Positions 63,410 to 64,000 of a stretch of 64,000 nt of DNA are shown here, in pieces (the stretch's first letter is position 1; each line of letters begins with the position of its first letter). A program made the position numbers and the translations under genes. The notes under the pieces are model-generated. The model ran no database searches. It was not told the origin of the DNA and saw only the letters and a program-made list of their open reading frames with translations. Origin of the DNA: Cercophora sp. LCS_1 (Eukaryota > Ascomycota > Sordariomycetes > Sordariales > Lasiosphaeriaceae); the NCBI GenBank assembly GCA_036250225.1, contig JAPZLL010000057.1:62001-126000 (forward strand), read 5' to 3'.

Positions 63410-64000
63410 CCCCTTCGGCAGCTGTATCCGGACACCCATTTGGGTGATGACGCGGCGCCTTCCGCACCAGCGAAAGTGGAGTATGTCCAAGCAAATTCTG
63501 GGCTCTTCAGTTTGCGTTCACGCATCAATGGGAAAGCAGTTCTAAGATTGAGCTTCCAGCATATTTGCCGTCCACGGCTTGAACCCTCGCAGTAAGAAGG
63601 ATGCCGACCACGCCTGGGATACTTGGCGAACCCCAGCTGGACCTCGAGGCCGGCTATGGCTGCGCGATGACCTTCCACAGCACATTCCGAGTTCACGCAT
63701 CTTCCTCTACCAATACAACTCCACAGCAGTATACGGCAGAGATAGAACCACCTTCGTTGACAAGGCAAACGACTTGCTCGAGGCTATTCGCGCCGAGCGT
63801 GAGGAGGACGATGATGACGACATGGAAGGGGAAGTCACTGAGCCCAGACCGATTCTGTTCTTAGGACACAGTCTCGGCGGGCTGCTGATCAAGCAGGCGC
63901 TTGTTAATGCGCACAACAACCCGAAGTACGCACCCATCAAAAGCGCGACGAGAGGCATTGCCTTCTTCGCCACGCCCCACAACGGAGGGAACAGGATGCT
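63410..64000 (+). CDS. N-terminus of an alpha/beta-hydrolase-fronted receptor-type protein (partial)
   Basis: Exons 63410..63480 and 63560..64000 run off the window edge. A preceding exon probably ends at 63357 (GTCAGT, GACTAAC branch, AAATAG). The splice at 63480/63560 (GTATGT to TTCCAG, phase 2) gives LGDDAAPSAPAKV(D)IFAVHG and LNPRSKKDADHAWDTWR, then FLYQYNS, DKANDLLEAIRAERE, ILFLGHSLGGLLIKQAL and GIAFFATPHNGGN. GHSLGG is the serine nucleophile elbow. This DUF676/PGAP1-like esterase domain is the usual N-terminus of fungal NACHT- or NB-ARC-type receptors with ankyrin, TPR or WD repeats. The receptor part would lie beyond 64000, so a free esterase is also possible. Confidence 0.82.

Noticed and set aside
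1..64000. CRISPR arrays, bacterial operons, riboswitches or rRNA genes
   Set aside because: None seen; the window is eukaryotic with spliced, monocistronic genes.

Overview
The window is nuclear DNA of a filamentous ascomycete (Pezizomycotina, most likely Sordariomycetes). Genes are spaced by 0.3-2 kb. They carry 47-180 bp introns with GTRNGT donors, CTAAC/CTGAC-type branch sites and YAG acceptors. The repertoire is typical of these fungi: HET, F-box, Zn2Cys6, RTA1, rhodopsin-like, Con-6 and small secreted cysteine-rich proteins. AT-rich or transition-rich repeat remnants suggest past RIP (repeat-induced point mutation). I assembled about 24 apparently intact genes, several of them spliced across frames, and about ten damaged or fragmentary loci.

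Layout. 1-8 kb: an AT-rich insertion-like block, then CFD1 (cytosolic Fe-S assembly), S-adenosylmethionine decarboxylase and two membrane proteins. 8-16 kb: a rhodopsin-like membrane protein divergent from a GH64 beta-1,3-glucanase, a gln/pro-rich low-complexity protein, and a secreted protein built of two matched Cys modules. 16-20 kb: a repeat-rich island with a broken methyltransferase, an orphan copia Gag-like ORF, a 0.32-kb foldback element and an F-box gene with a diverged copy of its 3' end. 21-30 kb: a cell-surface sensor-like protein, a tRNA-related Pol III/SINE-like unit, a D-2-hydroxyacid dehydrogenase, small membrane proteins, an F-box pseudogene and a TetX-type FAD monooxygenase.

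30-38 kb is a gene graveyard: a frameshifted large protein, a WD40 tail of a NACHT-type receptor, ankyrin debris, an orphan HET C-terminus and one small secreted protein. 38-47 kb: a Zn2Cys6 regulator divergent from an RTA1 lipid-exporter-like gene, a head-to-head pair of paralogues of an unrecognised family, and a cAMP-receptor-like GPCR. 49-58 kb: a CENP-B-type DNA-binding protein, a dienelactone hydrolase, Con-6, a single-pass membrane protein with C-terminal repeats, an expansin-like protein and a GH114-type enzyme. 59-64 kb: a HET gene interrupted by one in-frame TGA, then the start of a receptor with an alpha/beta-hydrolase (GHSLGG) N-terminus running off the window.

Two themes recur. 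One is secreted or cell-wall-acting proteins (GH64, GH114, expansin, three small secreted proteins). The other is intact and decayed allorecognition/innate-immunity-like genes (HET, NACHT-WD40, ankyrin, esterase-receptor), concentrated at 30-38 kb and 59-64 kb. All splice models are my own reading of the sequence; no searches were run.
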